Below, in pieces: positions 52,754 through 62,091 of a DNA stretch of 64,000 nucleotides. Source of the stretch: Nitrosopumilus sp. Nsub. Its GTDB lineage: Archaea; Thermoproteota; Nitrososphaeria; Nitrososphaerales; Nitrosopumilaceae. The notes under the pieces were generated by a model, which saw only the letters and a program-made list of their open reading frames with translations, did no database searches and had not been told where the DNA came from. Positions within the stretch are counted from its first letter, which is position 1, and every line of letters begins with the position of its first letter. Where the stretch lies: positions 1-64,000 of the forward strand of contig NZ_LQMW01000017.1 of assembly GCF_001541925.1 (NCBI RefSeq), read 5' to 3'. Position numbers and translations under genes: made by a program.

Positions 52754-54784
52754 AAGTATTGCTACAAAAGCAGATACAAAGACAATTGCAATTGTATTAA
52801 GTAATTTAATTACCGTGTTTAATGCAGGTCCGGCTGTATCCTTGTAAGGATCACCAATGATATCACCAACTACTGCCACTTTATGAACTTCAGAACCCTT
52901 TTCACCTTTCATTTCAACTAATTTCTTTGCATTATCCCATGCACCGCCAGTATTTGCTAAATGATATGCTAACAAAATTCCAGTCACCACTGCACCCATT
53001 AACAAACCAGCAACAGCAGTGGGTCCCAAAATAATTCCCAAAATAATAGGAGCAGTAATTGCGACAATTGCAGGTTTCCATAGCTCTCTAATTGAAGCTA
53101 CAGTTGCAATATCTACACATTTTGCATAATCAGGTTTTGAAGTTCCTTCAAGAATACCAGGATCTGCTTTGAATTGTCTTCGAACTTCATCAACCATTTT
53201 TCCTGCAGCTCTAGATACACCGTTGATTAATTGGCCAGTAATGATAAATGGAATAAGACCGCCAACTAACAATCCAACAATAATTGCAGGATTTGTTAAA
53301 CTATAATTTAATTCCAATACACCTTCAAAGATATGGGCTGCCTCAAATTGAAAAGCTTGAATCATTGCTAATGCAGCTAATGCAGCACTTGCTATTGCGA
53401 ATCCTTTTGTTACAGCCTTTGTAGTATTACCAACTGCATCAATTTCATCAGTGACTTTACGATTTTCTTCTCCCATTCCAGTCATCTCCACAATACCTCC
53501 TGCATTATCAGCAATAGGACCAAACGCATCAATGCTAAGAACAATTCCTGCAAGACTCAACATAGACATTGCAGTCAAAGAGGTTCCAAAAATTCCATAG
53601 AGAACTGGATCAGCACCTTCAGGGGCAGCTGAAGAAGCAATAGAATAAGATATGATTATTGCGACAACTAGTGCAATCATAAACGGTCCAGTTGATTGCA
53701 TTCCTTTGATAATTCCCATTAAAGTTAGTGATGCATATCCCCATTTTGCAGAATCTGCAATTTCTTTAACTGGTCCTTTTTGATAACTGGTATAATTATC
53801 AGTAATTTTTTGAATTACAGGAACTAAAATTACACCAATCACAGTAGTTCCAAACAAAGCATATGCTGCAGTTGTTTGTTCAATAAATTGTGTGATAAAA
53901 AAATAATTTAATCCAATTGCAATTGCAGCTGAAACATAGAAGGAACGATTAAGAGGTTTCATAACATCAGTTACACCTTTTGAACCAACAATTACAACAC
54001 CGATAATTGATGCAATCATTCCAGATGAACCAATTAAAATTGGGTATAGGAAATAGTTTGGAGCGCCAATTAATGCTGCAATTAATAATGCTGCAAGGAT
54101 AGTAACAATATAAGATTCATAAACATCAGAACCCATTCCTGCAGCATCACCAACATTATCACCAACATTATCTGCAATAGTTGCAGGATTTCTAGGATCA
54201 TCTTCAGGAATATTTGCCTCTACTTTTCCTACTAAATCAGCACCCATATCAGCAGCTTTTGTAAAAATCCCACCACCGATTCGAATGAATAATGCAATTA
54301 GACTAGCTCCAATCCCAACGCCTGCAATTGTTATTGGATCAGGATAAATCAAGTATAATCCAGTAATTGCCAGAAGAGCCATTGCTGGAACAGCTAATCC
54401 CACAGTAGCACCACCTCTAAAAGCCATAGCAAATGTTTTTCCAAGACCTTCGCTACTCAGATTTGCAGCTCTAACTGCTGCTTTGACTGTAATTTTTAAT
54501 GAAATTATTCCTGCAACTGCAGATAATGCAGCACCTACTGCAAATGCAATTCCATTTGACGGAGTCAAGAAAATTGCAATAATTAATGACAATGCAATTG
54601 CTACAGGGACAATGATTTTCATCTCACGTTTTAAAAATGCCGAAGCTCCTTCTTTGACTGCATTTGAAATTTCCATCATCTCTTTACTACCAGAAGGTTG
54701 TTTAGTGATCCAAGCAACTAAACCCCCAGCTACCAAAAAAGATGCAATACCAGATATGAAAGGGAGAACCTCAGAAATATCCAC
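52745..54784 (-). CDS. hppA: Membrane-bound proton-pumping pyrophosphatase, K+-independent type
   Basis: 679 residues with about 16 TM helices. It couples PPi hydrolysis to proton export. Catalytic motifs are KAADMGADLVGKVEANIPED, DDPRNPATIADNVGDNVGD, AAGMGSDVYES, and the C-terminal NTGGAWDNAKK and GDPYKDTAGPALN. In GNTTKAVTKGFAIASAALA the K and T at the positions that decide potassium need indicate the K+-independent H+ subclass. A soluble pyrophosphatase is at 23189. Confidence 0.95.
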   Translation of the reverse strand: MDISEVLPFISGIASFLVAGGLVAWITKQPSGSKEMMEISNAVKEGASAFLKREMKIIVPVAIALSLIIAIFLTPSNGIAFAVGAALSAVAGIISLKITVKAAVRAANLSSEGLGKTFAMAFRGGATVGLAVPAMALLAITGLYLIYPDPITIAGVGIGASLIALFIRIGGGIFTKAADMGADLVGKVEANIPEDDPRNPATIADNVGDNVGDAAGMGSDVYESYIVTILAALLIAALIGAPNYFLYPILIGSSGMIASIIGVVIVGSKGVTDVMKPLNRSFYVSAAIAIGLNYFFITQFIEQTTAAYALFGTTVIGVILVPVIQKITDNYTSYQKGPVKEIADSAKWGYASLTLMGIIKGMQSTGPFMIALVVAIIISYSIASSAAPEGADPVLYGIFGTSLTAMSMLSLAGIVLSIDAFGPIADNAGGIVEMTGMGEENRKVTDEIDAVGNTTKAVTKGFAIASAALAALAMIQAFQFEAAHIFEGVLELNYSLTNPAIIVGLLVGGLIPFIITGQLINGVSRAAGKMVDEVRRQFKADPGILEGTSKPDYAKCVDIATVASIRELWKPAIVAITAPIILGIILGPTAVAGLLMGAVVTGILLAYHLANTGGAWDNAKKLVEMKGEKGSEVHKVAVVGDIIGDPYKDTAGPALNTVIKLLNTIAIVFVSAFVAILSI

Positions 54785-54819
54785 AGAGTATTAAGTTAGT
54801 TCAATCTTAAAAGTATTAG

Positions 54820-55197
54820 TCAAAAAGAAGGAGTTTTACATCTTTTTTTATAAGGAGAAAATGTTTTTCCTCGCAATCCCTGTCTAACCAATTTATTGAA
54901 TCTTTTTCCGTGTGCCAAATAAGGGAATCGCATATGAATTAATTCATGGACAAGAGTATTTTCAAGAGTTTTCTCATCAGGAATTTTTCGAATATTTAAA
55001 AAAACTAAATTATGTTGTAAATAAGCAACACCATAATATTTGTAAGCAGACGTACGTCTACCTTCAGTCATTTCTCTAGGAGCATCAAGAACTTCTTTTG
55101 TAGTTAACAGAATTACAGGTTCAGGAATAGAAAATCTTTGAGAATATATTCCAACTTTTTCTAAAATTTGTAACTTTAGATCATCATCTAGTTTCAT
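54820..55197 (-). CDS. SprT-like/M48-like zinc metallopeptidase-fold protein
   Basis: 125 residues with NTLVHELIHMRFPYLAHGKR, FNKLVRQG. HELIH plus a downstream His (H of AHGKRF) fit the SprT/YgjP-type zincin pattern HExxH-x(8)-H. It is probably a small DNA-associated or housekeeping metalloprotease. A GATAAAGATAG box lies about 25 nt upstream, and an inverted repeat at 55261-55296 lies further upstream. Confidence in the exact family is moderate. Confidence 0.75.
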   Translation of the reverse strand: MKLDDDLKLQILEKVGIYSQRFSIPEPVILLTTKEVLDAPREMTEGRRTSAYKYYGVAYLQHNLVFLNIRKIPDEKTLENTLVHELIHMRFPYLAHGKRFNKLVRQGLRGKTFSPYKKRCKTPSF

Positions 55198-55260
55198 AGT
55201 TAGTCATCAAGTAATCTATCTTTATCTTGAAATGTCAATTGTTGTAAGCAAATGGTCAGC

Positions 55261-55296
55261 TTTTCGTTAACTCTTAAAAACAACCATTAACGAAAA
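55261..55296. promoter_or_regulatory. 10-bp perfect inverted repeat upstream of the SprT-like gene
   Basis: TTTTCGTTAA (55261-55270) and TTAACGAAAA (55287-55296) are exact inverse copies separated by 16 nt. The pair sits 40-75 nt before the predicted promoter of the SprT-like gene and could be an operator for a dimeric regulator. An RNA hairpin ending the sRNA transcript is the alternative. Confidence 0.45.
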
Positions 55297-55359
55297 CCTA
55301 CAAATTTCTGTAAGATAATTGGTCGATTTTTGAGTTAATGAAATTATGAATAAATAGGG

Positions 55360-55409
55360 TCAGAGGTTATGTGGGGTAATCACGAATCATACAGCCACCG
55401 TCTCATCAC
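55360..55409 (-). ncRNA. Candidate C/D-box sRNA (2'-O-methylation guide)
   Basis: On the minus strand GTGATGA (55409-55403, exact C box RUGAUGA) and CTGA (55363-55360, D box) are 50 nt apart end to end, the normal size of archaeal C/D sRNAs. Degenerate D' (CTGT) and C' (GTGATTA) boxes lie between them. GGGG and CCC flank the boxes and can form a short terminal stem. The guide next to D reads CCCCACATAACCT. Confidence 0.6.
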
Positions 55410-55415
55410 ACCCCA

Positions 55416-55910
55416 TTAGTTCATTAAATCAAGTAGTGTTTGTGCTTTATTTCTAATTTCTGAACTAATTTCAACTAAAACAAGCCCCTCATTTGGCTGA
55501 CCATATAACACAATTGAGTTATCAGGAGCATGAATACAGACAGGCAATACTAACAAATCTTCTTCGCCCATCACAGTAATTCTTACAGGAGCAGTCATAG
55601 AAAATGCTTTTTTTATAATTTCAATACTTTCTAAAGTGATTTCTGCTGCAGGATTGTCAATTTTTAATTCAGTTGCATTTCCAAGTTTTGGTAGATCACG
55701 TTTTTGTCTTTTTTCAAAACCATCAATTATTTGCAATGAAGGGGTTAAGCCAAAATTTATCATTTTTTCAGTCGTTTTATCTCCAACTGTTATCAGATAG
55801 GAATTATTTGAAAGGTATTTTTCAATATTTTCCTTATTGTCTTGTCCTAGTGGTAATAAAATACCTAAAGGGGTTTTGAATTGGTCTCTAAGAGAATCAG
55901 GTAATTTCAC
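55416..55910 (-). CDS. GTP-dependent dephospho-CoA kinase (DUF359)
   Basis: 164 residues. Family landmarks are LITVGDKTTEKMINFGLTPS, LQIIDGFEKR, NPAAEITLESIEIIKKAF, VMGEEDLLVLPVCIHAPDNS and YGQPNEGLVLVEI. It performs the last step of archaeal CoA synthesis, using GTP to phosphorylate dephospho-CoA. Start ATG at 55910 lies 11 nt after the stop of the Mrp/ApbC gene, so the two are probably one transcript. Confidence 0.88.
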   Translation of the reverse strand: MKLPDSLRDQFKTPLGILLPLGQDNKENIEKYLSNNSYLITVGDKTTEKMINFGLTPSLQIIDGFEKRQKRDLPKLGNATELKIDNPAAEITLESIEIIKKAFSMTAPVRITVMGEEDLLVLPVCIHAPDNSIVLYGQPNEGLVLVEISSEIRNKAQTLLDLMN

Positions 55911-55921
55911 AGGAATCTCAA

Positions 55922-57046
55922 TTAAGAAGTGCCGTTATTTGTAGAATCTTCATTTGATGATTCAGAATCACCAGATTCAGATTCCATTTCTTCTTGTAAA
56001 TTAGATGCAATAATACTACATTGTGCAGCAACATTTTTTGCACTGGCACGAAATGCTTCAGCACTTGGTGAATCAGTATTTGTACTCATTATAGGCTTTC
56101 CAGAATCAGAACCAGACATGATACCATAATTTAATGGAATTTCACCCAAGAACGGGATTTTGAATTGTTCACTAATTTTCTTAGCACCACCATTTCCAAA
56201 AATATAATGTTTATCGTCACAGTTTGGACAAACAAAATGGCTCATATTTTCAATTACACCGATAATTGGAACATTAAGTTTTTCAAACATTGAAACTGCT
56301 TTGACTGCAACATTACTTGCAACATCTTGAGGAGTAGTGATAACAAGAATTCCAGTAATAGGAATTGTTTGTGCAAGTGTTAATGGAATATCACCAGTTC
56401 CAGGTGGGAGATCAACAATTAGATAATCCAGTTCAGACCAATTAGTATCAACTAGAAATTGTTTTAAAATTCCAGAAATAATAGGACCACGATAAATTGC
56501 AGCTTGTTTAGATTGATCTGCAAAAAAACCAAAAGATACGACTTTTAATCCATTAACATCAGCCGGTTGAAGTTTGTTATCTTCAACTTCCATTGAACCA
56601 TCTTCCATTCCCAACATTAATGGAATACTAGGTCCATAGATGTCTGCATCAAGTAATCCAACTTTAGCTCCAGTTTGAGATAATGCAAGAGCTAAGTTTA
56701 GAGATACAGTAGACTTACCTACACCACCTTTACCACTTGCAACACCAATGATGTTTTTGACAGTTGCCATTTGAGTGTCAGCTTCAAGTGAACGACCTTC
56801 CATGACTTTTGCAGTTACATTCAAATCAAAATTCTTCAAGTCAGAAAGTTCAGCAATAACTTTTCTTACATCATCTTCAATTTCTACATTGAAAGGGCAT
56901 GCAGGAGTAGTAAGTTCTAAAGTGAATTTTAGATTACCGTCGTTTAATTCTAAATCTTTAATCATTCCCATTGAAACAATATCTTTTTTTAAATCAGGAT
57001 CAATCACAGTGCTTAATTTTTCAAGAACTTGATCTATAGCTACCAT
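55922..57046 (-). CDS. Mrp/ApbC-type iron-sulfur carrier P-loop ATPase
   Basis: 374 residues. The N-terminal MIP18/DUF59 domain (about 1-85) contains TTPACPFNVEIEDDVR. The deviant Walker A GKGGVGKST is at 105-113. It also shows LLDADIYGPSIPLMLG, DLPPGTGDIPLTLAQ, and the scaffold pair ENMSHFVCPNCDDKHYIFG (C-x2-C). It assembles and transfers Fe-S clusters. The last 25 residues are an acidic Ser/Asn-rich disordered tail. Confidence 0.93.
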   Translation of the reverse strand: MVAIDQVLEKLSTVIDPDLKKDIVSMGMIKDLELNDGNLKFTLELTTPACPFNVEIEDDVRKVIAELSDLKNFDLNVTAKVMEGRSLEADTQMATVKNIIGVASGKGGVGKSTVSLNLALALSQTGAKVGLLDADIYGPSIPLMLGMEDGSMEVEDNKLQPADVNGLKVVSFGFFADQSKQAAIYRGPIISGILKQFLVDTNWSELDYLIVDLPPGTGDIPLTLAQTIPITGILVITTPQDVASNVAVKAVSMFEKLNVPIIGVIENMSHFVCPNCDDKHYIFGNGGAKKISEQFKIPFLGEIPLNYGIMSGSDSGKPIMSTNTDSPSAEAFRASAKNVAAQCSIIASNLQEEMESESGDSESSNEDSTNNGTS

Positions 57047-57192
57047 TGGATAAAAAAGTCAAAATACGATATTTAAAGTAAGTTAGATATGGAAAAAAAT
57101 TGTGATTTTTTTCAAAAATCATCAAAATCCTTAGAAATTCAAGTCAAATCACCCAAAGATTCATAAATTGAAATTCAAGGAAAAAATAACAG

Positions 57193-57786
57193 TTGTTTTC
57201 TATATCTACCCTAGTTGATGTCGTTAGGATCCCTCCAAGCTTGTTTGGAACTACGCTCAAAAAAGCAGCAATAAACATTCTCAAAGAAAAATACGAGAGT
57301 ATGATTAATGCCGAATTGGGTTACATCATTATGATTTTAGATGCTAAAGTAGACGAAATGGGAAAAATGATTGCAGGAGATGGAGGAACATTCCACAAAG
57401 TAGAATTTGAGGCTTTAACATTTTATCCAAAATTACAAGAAATCGTTCAAGGTGAAATTGTAGATATTACAGACTTTGGTGCATTTGTTAGAATTGGTCC
57501 AACAGACGCATTGTTACACTTATCACAAGTTATGGATGATTATCTAAAGAGTGATGTTAAGATGGGATTAATTTTAGCAAATCAAAGTGGAAGAACATTA
57601 AAAGTTGGTTCAACATTGCGTGCAAGAATTACAGCAGTTTCATTAGGAAAAGCTGCTGCAATGGGTAAAATCGGTATTACTTGTAGACAACCATTCTTAG
57701 GTGCAGATGAATGGATTGAAGAAGAAATTAAAAAAGCTGGAGGTTCAAGTGAACCTGCAAAAGAAGAAAAAGTAGAGGCTAGTTAA
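57193..57786 (+). CDS. rpoE1: DNA-directed RNA polymerase subunit Rpo7 (E')
   Basis: 197 residues from TTG at 57193: N-terminal RNP-like domain (DVVRIPPSLFGTTLKKAAIN, GYIIMILDAKVDEMGKMIAG), then an S1 domain (GEIVDITDFGAFVRIGPTDA, LLHLSQVMDDYLK). It forms the polymerase stalk with Rpo4, binds nascent RNA and helps open the promoter. The C-terminal tail is longer and acidic. spt4 follows after 1 nt. Confidence 0.94.
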   Translation: MFSISTLVDVVRIPPSLFGTTLKKAAINILKEKYESMINAELGYIIMILDAKVDEMGKMIAGDGGTFHKVEFEALTFYPKLQEIVQGEIVDITDFGAFVRIGPTDALLHLSQVMDDYLKSDVKMGLILANQSGRTLKVGSTLRARITAVSLGKAAAMGKIGITCRQPFLGADEWIEEEIKKAGGSSEPAKEEKVEAS

Positions 57787-57787
57787 A

Positions 57788-57976
57788 ATGGCACGAGAAA
57801 TGGCATGCAGAAAATGTAAACGTGTTACAACAGAAAAAGTTTGTCCAGCTTGTAAATCATCAGACCTAACACCTGATTGGAATGGAGTTGTACTAGTAGT
57901 TGATCCAACAAATTCAGAGATTTCTAAAACACTAGCAATTACACAAAAAGGCAAATACGCAATTAAAGTTACATAG
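57788..57976 (+). CDS. spt4: Transcription elongation factor Spt4
   Basis: 62 residues: MAREMACRKCKRVTTEKVCP, ACKSSDLTPDWNG, with a C-x2-C/C-x2-C zinc ribbon, then VVLVVDPTNSEISKTLAI. It pairs with Spt5 to keep RNA polymerase processive. It starts 1 nt after the rpo7 stop, the standard archaeal rpo7-spt4 pairing. Confidence 0.94.
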   Translation: MAREMACRKCKRVTTEKVCPACKSSDLTPDWNGVVLVVDPTNSEISKTLAITQKGKYAIKVT

Positions 57977-58020
57977 AGAAATTCTAAATCTTTAAAATCA
58001 TAATAACATTAATCACAATA

Positions 58021-58836
58021 TTGACATTTAATCCAAAAAAACAGCTATTGCAATTCCTTGCTGAAGATATTGGCAAAGGAGACATCACGAGTCAATTATT
58101 AACAAAGAAAAAAATTACAGTAAAGATAATTTCAAGAGAAAATGCCATTGTTGCAGGCACAAAATATGCAAAAGAAATTTTTGTTATCAAAGGATGTAAG
58201 GCAAAAATAATTTCCAAAGATGGAACAAAAATTAAACCTAATCAAAACATCTTAGAAATAACAGGAAATGCAGATAAAATTTTGACATGTGAAAGAACTG
58301 CATTGAACATACTAACAAGAATGAGCGGAATTGCAACACAAACAAATGAACTTGTAAAAAAAATTCCAAAAAAAACTAAATTGTATGCAACTAGAAAAAC
58401 TGCACCAGGTTTAAGATATTTCGATAAAGAAGCTGTAAAAATAGGAGGCGGAGAAAAACATAGATTAAGATTAGATGAAATGGTGATGATTAAAGACAAT
58501 CACATAGCAGCAGAGCAATCACTATTATCATTGATTAACAAAACCAAAAAGAAATATAAAAAATTTGAAGTAGAAGTCGAAAACACAGAGGATGCAGTAC
58601 TTGCTACACAAAAAGGTGCAACAATTATCATGTTAGATAATTTTTCCCCAAATCAAATAATCAAAACAATCAAAGTTTTAAAAAGTAAAAAATTACGAAG
58701 TAAAGTATTATTAGAAGCATCAGGTGGAATTAATTCTAAAAATATTTCAAGATATGGTAAAACAGGAGTAGACATTATTTCAATTGGAAGCATAACAAAT
58801 TCAGTGAAAGGAATTGACTTTAGTTTAGAAATCTAA
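58021..58836 (+). CDS. nadC: Nicotinate-nucleotide pyrophosphorylase (carboxylating)
   Basis: 271 residues from TTG at 58021. It converts quinolinate and PRPP to NaMN. It shows the DIGKGDITSQLL N-terminus, CERTALNILTRMSGIATQTN, ATRKTAPGLRYFDKEAVKIG, GGEKHRLRLDEMVMIKDNHI, EVEVENTEDAVLA, and EASGGINSKNISRYGKTGVD. It works with NadX and NadA, encoded convergently just downstream. It overlaps the TPR gene by 4 nt. Confidence 0.94.
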   Translation: MTFNPKKQLLQFLAEDIGKGDITSQLLTKKKITVKIISRENAIVAGTKYAKEIFVIKGCKAKIISKDGTKIKPNQNILEITGNADKILTCERTALNILTRMSGIATQTNELVKKIPKKTKLYATRKTAPGLRYFDKEAVKIGGGEKHRLRLDEMVMIKDNHIAAEQSLLSLINKTKKKYKKFEVEVENTEDAVLATQKGATIIMLDNFSPNQIIKTIKVLKSKKLRSKVLLEASGGINSKNISRYGKTGVDIISIGSITNSVKGIDFSLEI

Positions 58837-59234
58837 GAATTTAATTCTGACAATAAATTTATCATAGATTTATTTTTTGGATCAATGTTTTGAATTTTTT
58901 TACAACAGTCTAAAGAAATTTGATTTTCTTGCAATTTCTGATGTGCGTACGCCTTCAACAATAAAACTTCAACATCTGTATCTCCAGTCTCTAGAGCCCT
59001 ATCAAAATAAGAAATTGCAGTACGAAATTTATTTTTCAGGTAATATATGCCTCCAATAGTAAATAGAGCATCATGGTTGTAAGGCACCTTTTCCAAATAA
59101 TCTAAACCTAATTTCAATGCCTCAGGATATTGTTTCTTTTTTACAAGTTTTTTAAATTTCTTGAATTGATCAATGTTCTTTTTAAATTCAATATCTTCAG
59201 GAGTTTTACTAAATAATCCAACCAACATAATCAC
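58833..59234 (-). CDS. TPR protein within the NAD gene cluster
   Basis: 133 residues: two to three TPR units (YPEALKLGLDYLEKVPYNHD, ALFTIGGIYYLKNKFRTAIS, YFDRALETGDTDVEVLLLKA, YAHQKLQENQISLDCC). It lies 3 nt after nadA on the same strand and is probably co-transcribed. It could scaffold NAD enzymes or be unrelated. Similar in plan to the protein at 40891. Confidence 0.7.
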   Translation of the reverse strand: MIMLVGLFSKTPEDIEFKKNIDQFKKFKKLVKKKQYPEALKLGLDYLEKVPYNHDALFTIGGIYYLKNKFRTAISYFDRALETGDTDVEVLLLKAYAHQKLQENQISLDCCKKIQNIDPKNKSMINLLSELNS

Positions 59235-59237
59235 ATG

Positions 59238-60194
59238 TTAACTGATTTCTAACATTCTATCAATTGCCAAACGAGCCTTATCAGCTATTTCTTTTGGAAC
59301 AGTAATTACAGTTTTCTCATGAATTAAAGCATCATATACTTTTTCAAGAGTGATCATTTTCATATATTCACATTCAGCCTTTTCAGAAGCTGGAATGAAT
59401 GTTTTATCCGGATTTTGTTTTTTCATTCTATATAAAATTCCAGTTTCAGTTGCCACAACAAAATTCTTTGATTTAGATTTACTGACATGGTTTAACATTC
59501 CTTCAGTTGAAAGAATTGAGACTTTTTTATCATCATAACTTCCATCTGCAACATCATACATCATTGGAGTAGTACAACTACATTCAGGATGAATTACAAA
59601 TTCGGCATCGTTCATTGATTCTAATTTTTTAGTTACATCTTCAGGAGTGATTCCTGCATGCACATGACATTCACCAGCCCAAATATGCATATTTTTTCTA
59701 CCAGTCATTTTTGCAACATAAGAACCAAGAAACATGTCAGGTAAAAATAAAATTTCTTTATCTTCAGGAATTGCTTTGACAACATTTACAGCATTTGATG
59801 AAGTACAACAATAATCAAGTTCCGATTTAATTTCAGCAGTTGTATTGACATAGCCAACAGAGATTGCGTTAGGATGTTGTTTTTTCCAATTTCTTAATTC
59901 TTCAACGGTAATTGAATCCGATAAAGAACACCCAGCTTCCAAAGAAGGTAAAAGAACTCTTTTTTCAGGACTAATAATAGAAGCAGTTTCTGCCATAAAA
60001 TGAACCCCACAAAACAAAATAGTCTTTTGTGGAACAGTGGCAGCTAATCTAGACAATCCAAGAGAGTCACCAGTAAAATCAGATACATCCTGTACATCAG
60101 GAATTTCATAATTATGAGCTAAAATGACAACGTCCTTTTCTTTTTTCAAACGCATGATTTCATTTTTTAAAAATGAGGTATCTTGAACTTGCAT
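59238..60194 (-). CDS. nadA: Quinolinate synthase
   Basis: 318 residues. It condenses iminoaspartate and DHAP to quinolinate and uses a [4Fe-4S] cluster. It shows ILAHNYEIPDVQDVSDFTGD, FCGVHFMAETASI (first cluster Cys), GYVNTTAEIKSELDYCCTSS, HPECSCTTPMMYDVAD (second) and ASEKAECEYMKMITLEKVYD (third). Length is typical. It is transcribed after nadX with a 92-nt gap that holds a GGCAA/TTGCC hairpin. Confidence 0.95.
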   Translation of the reverse strand: MQVQDTSFLKNEIMRLKKEKDVVILAHNYEIPDVQDVSDFTGDSLGLSRLAATVPQKTILFCGVHFMAETASIISPEKRVLLPSLEAGCSLSDSITVEELRNWKKQHPNAISVGYVNTTAEIKSELDYCCTSSNAVNVVKAIPEDKEILFLPDMFLGSYVAKMTGRKNMHIWAGECHVHAGITPEDVTKKLESMNDAEFVIHPECSCTTPMMYDVADGSYDDKKVSILSTEGMLNHVSKSKSKNFVVATETGILYRMKKQNPDKTFIPASEKAECEYMKMITLEKVYDALIHEKTVITVPKEIADKARLAIDRMLEIS

Positions 60195-60267
60195 GATTTA
60201 CAAAAAATTGAATATGTGTAAATTTAAAGAATAGGAAGTAGTCTATAATGTTCTACAGAGTCTCTAA

Positions 60268-60286
60268 AAGCGGCAAGTTTTGCCAT
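60268..60286 (-). terminator. Short hairpin between nadX and nadA
   Basis: GGCAA and TTGCC flank a 3-nt loop right after the nadX stop in the minus direction. It may be a processing or weak termination signal. There is no strong T-run. Confidence 0.3.
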
Positions 60287-61105
60287 TTAAGTGCCAATTT
60301 GAATGTCATCTGAACAATACTTTCTCAAAGTCTCAATAGCAGATAAAATGGCCAATCTACTAGTTTTTGGATTTTGTGGGTCGGGGGTATTTTCAATAGT
60401 AAAAGTCATTTTTCCAGATTTACCTATTGCCTCAATATGATGAGTGTTTTTATCAGTATTAGGATCAGCAATAATTTTGACAGATGTCTTATCACTACCA
60501 ATTCCAGATAAAGATACAAGTGCAGCTACGTTGATGTTTGCAGGAAATAGCATAACTGCATCACGAGCAGTTCCTTCAAAAATAATGGTTGAAGAATCAA
60601 GTGAATCTAAATTAATTTCAGAAGATTCAAAAAATTTTGCACCCTTTAATGAACGAGGATGTTTGGTAGTAGTAATTGATACGGAGTCCAGTTCGTCTTT
60701 AATTGACTTTAATCCATCTAATCCTGCAATTGCTCCAGATGGAAGGTAAATTGTTTTTTTAAAATGATCACATGCATCATACAAGATATCGTAAATGGAT
60801 TCATCTAATAATGCACCAACACTCATTATCATAAAATCACGTTTATTTTGTAAAATACTCAATCCATCATCTCTAACGGCATTTTGAGAAGCAGCTTCAA
60901 CAACAATATTTACAGAATGAGAAGAAAGCAAATGTGAGTTTTCTACAATTTCAGGCTTATTCTTTAGTTTTGAAACAAGTGCAGAAGAAGCCTCTTTAGA
61001 ATCATCATATACATGTGTTAAAATTCCAGGAATTTTGCCAGAGTCAATTGCAAGTGCAATCTGGGTTCCCATTACACCACACCCCAATAATCCAATTTTT
61101 TTCAA
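60287..61105 (-). CDS. nadX: L-aspartate dehydrogenase
   Basis: 272 residues. An N-terminal Rossmann fold (KIGLLGCGVMGTQIALAIDS) is followed by VVEAASQNAVRDDGLSILQN, LPSGAIAGLDGLKSIKDELD, TTKHPRSLKGA, FPANINVAALVSLSGIGSDK and HHIEAIGKSGKMTFTIENTP. It oxidises aspartate to iminoaspartate with NAD(P), so NAD synthesis needs no FAD-dependent NadB. It heads the NAD cluster with nadA; nadC converges. Confidence 0.93.
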   Translation of the reverse strand: MKKIGLLGCGVMGTQIALAIDSGKIPGILTHVYDDSKEASSALVSKLKNKPEIVENSHLLSSHSVNIVVEAASQNAVRDDGLSILQNKRDFMIMSVGALLDESIYDILYDACDHFKKTIYLPSGAIAGLDGLKSIKDELDSVSITTTKHPRSLKGAKFFESSEINLDSLDSSTIIFEGTARDAVMLFPANINVAALVSLSGIGSDKTSVKIIADPNTDKNTHHIEAIGKSGKMTFTIENTPDPQNPKTSRLAILSAIETLRKYCSDDIQIGT

Positions 61106-61254
61106 GTAATCAGAATAGAAAAGTTCTCTTAATTAATGATAGTCCAAAAATTGACATAATTATAAAATCACATTCAAAAAATGGTTTTAATGGATCACCT
61201 TTGTCAAATGTCAACATAACCTAAAGATTTTATTCAAACATACCAAGTAATGAT

Positions 61255-62091
61255 GTGCTCAATACTGTTTACAAAGATGCAATTATCAATAGAGAAAAAA
61301 TGCTATCAATTCTAAAAGGTCCTAAATTTGAGCAAATTTTACAAAAAGCACGTGCCAATTGGAATGATTTTACGCCTACTAAAGAAAATGTGAGTACAGC
61401 AGGAATAGACAGCAGTTTCAATAATACAAAATTTCAGGGAATTGAATTATGGGCAACTACAGCAGTTTCAATAAAATCTGATGGAGAAATTCTTGTGGAT
61501 TTACATGAGTCAGGTTTAGGTTCAGATACTGATCTTTCAAGAATTGCAAGCAAAATGGAAATTGATGCTTGCGAAAAAACAGTTGAACAAGTTGATTTAG
61601 TTTTAATGGATGGATCCCTACACTCACAATTTATGACAAGACAATCTGCATTAGATGCACAAGTTGTTAGAACAATGAACAAAAAAAGAAACGTCATATT
61701 TATTGCAAAAACATCAAACACAAAAAAACAATTTGAAAATTTAGGATCTTTGGCAGGAGATATTTTTTATTATAACCACATAACAAATGGTCCAGGTTTC
61801 AGTGAAATATTTGTAGAAAAAAATTATGGACTAGATAAAATAATTTCATCCACATTTGTTAGACTAAGTGATTCAACACCAATTATCAAATTAGAATTTT
61901 TAGGAGGAAAACATGATAACGATGAAATTAAATCAATCATGAATAAACTGTTTAAAACAAGTATAGGAGGATATCCATACGCATTAAAACTTGCACATAA
62001 TAACTGTAAAATATCAGATAAGGAACTTGGTAAAATGGTTAGTTTGTTAGGATTGAGTAATGAAATTGGATCAAGAGAGGTATTAGGTTGA
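61255..62091 (+). CDS. nurA: DNA end-resection nuclease NurA
   Basis: 278 residues from GTG at 61255. The RNase H-like core begins VSTAGIDSSFNNTKFQGIEL (first catalytic Asp), continues with DLVLMDGSLHSQFM (second acidic motif), and ends with YPYALKLAHNNCKISDKE. NurA forms a dimer that docks on the HerA hexamer and cuts 5' strands at double-strand breaks. It overlaps herA by 4 nt. Confidence 0.93.
   Translation: MLNTVYKDAIINREKMLSILKGPKFEQILQKARANWNDFTPTKENVSTAGIDSSFNNTKFQGIELWATTAVSIKSDGEILVDLHESGLGSDTDLSRIASKMEIDACEKTVEQVDLVLMDGSLHSQFMTRQSALDAQVVRTMNKKRNVIFIAKTSNTKKQFENLGSLAGDIFYYNHITNGPGFSEIFVEKNYGLDKIISSTFVRLSDSTPIIKLEFLGGKHDNDEIKSIMNKLFKTSIGGYPYALKLAHNNCKISDKELGKMVSLLGLSNEIGSREVLG

Noticed and set aside
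54483-54794. 103-aa plus-strand frame opposite hppA
   Set aside because: Antisense shadow of a highly conserved gene with no independent support.
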